DNA of 64,000 nucleotides from Bog-473 sp963753115 (GTDB lineage: Bacteria; Actinomycetota; Acidimicrobiia; Acidimicrobiales; RAAP-2), in NCBI GenBank assembly GCA_963753115.1, contig CAVWBB010000002.1, positions 124,001 to 188,000 of the forward strand, read 5' to 3'. Below are positions 63,819-64,000 of this stretch, piece after piece. Each line of letters begins with the position of its first letter. Positions within the stretch are counted from its first letter, which is position 1. The notes beneath the pieces were generated by a model that was not told the DNA's origin, ran no database searches, and was given only the letters and a program-made list of their open reading frames with translations. The position numbers and the translations under genes were made by a program.

Positions 63819-64000
63819 TTGACCCCCGACCAGCCCGATCCCCCCGGGCCGCCCGACGCCGATGTGGACCTTGCCAAGTCGCGCGCCGACTTGCAGGCAG
63901 AGCTCCGCACAACGCACAAGAAGGAGCGCAAGCGCCAGCACCGCTGGCGGCGCCGGGTCATCTACGCATTGTCGTTCATCATCGTGCTGGCGGCCATCGG
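63819..64000 (+). CDS. Start of a membrane protein (partial, runs off the window)
   Basis: A frame opening with TTG 63819 and still open at the window end. Pro/Asp-rich start, then a basic helix (KKERKRQHRWRRRVIYAL) leading into a hydrophobic segment (SFIIVLAAI), i.e. a cytoplasmic tail followed by a membrane helix. This resembles the beginning of LytR-CpsA-Psr-type or other exported proteins, but too little is visible for a family. Divergent from the acyl-CoA dehydrogenase. Confidence 0.5.
   Translation, partial: MTPDQPDPPGPPDADVDLAKSRADLQAELRTTHKKERKRQHRWRRRVIYALSFIIVLAAI

Overview
The window is chromosomal DNA of a high-GC actinobacterium, most likely of the class Acidimicrobiia. The evidence is family content. 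Mycothiol-linked enzymes (Mca at 4463-5329, an MDMPI-fold protein at 35972-36736), an F420-type LLM oxidoreductase, a PspA-HtpX-PspAB cluster, a SepIVA-type divisome protein, a DUF2469 protein, a DUF6687 protein and a GTP-dependent PEP carboxykinase occur together. The species assignment is inference. No phage, transposase, CRISPR array, rRNA or tRNA gene was seen.

Layout. 1-10.3 kb: end of a DsbA-like gene, an LLM oxidoreductase, the purK-purE-deacetylase operon, mca, a membrane-stress cluster (pspA, htpX, pspAB, a tyrosine phosphatase), a pterin dehydratase and fumC. 10.4-16.7 kb: a NarL-type two-component pair, two secreted proteins, and a large acyltransferase coupled to an unusually short LLM protein. 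16.8-19.4 kb: comM-dprA. 19.5-28.4 kb: an accessory-looking stretch with two paralogous alpha/beta hydrolases, small membrane proteins, a double-hotdog protein, a minizincin, and a stomatin/NfeD pair. 28.4-34 kb: the ffh-rpsP-KH-rimM-trmD-rplS-DUF2469-yraN block, all on the minus strand. 34.2-36.7 kb: three plus-strand genes lying between ffh and ftsY. 36.8-51.3 kb: a long minus-strand housekeeping run (ftsY, smc, mutM, rnc, acpP, plsX, rpmF, DUF177, sepIVA, coaD, rsmD, recG, a DAK2/FakA-like gene). 51.3-64 kb: rpmB, thiL, pckG, an MFS transporter, an Lrp-type sensor, two secreted proteins with long structured leaders, a CaiB-type CoA-transferase, galK, trpD, an acyl-CoA dehydrogenase and the start of a membrane protein.

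The core genes follow familiar actinobacterial synteny with local departures. comM-dprA is detached from yraN, no lepB or rnhB lies between rplS and DUF2469, and ffh is separated from ftsY-smc by an opposite-strand trio. Many adjacent genes overlap by 4-8 bp (ATGA or GTGA type), which points to translational coupling.

A main technical observation is a series of frame breaks, nearly all repairable by removing one G or C: in fumC, the histidine kinase, the second secreted protein at 13.6 kb, rplS, the secreted protein at 56.6 kb (two needed) and the acyl-CoA dehydrogenase. This consistent +1 pattern looks like sequence or assembly error rather than gene decay. purK and rimM also lack any canonical start codon upstream of their conserved N-termini. 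The most interesting biological leads are a near-identical 27-bp motif in two distant intergenic regions (34025 and 54574), the hairpin-rich leaders of the two secreted proteins at 56-58 kb, and the short LLM-acyltransferase pair.
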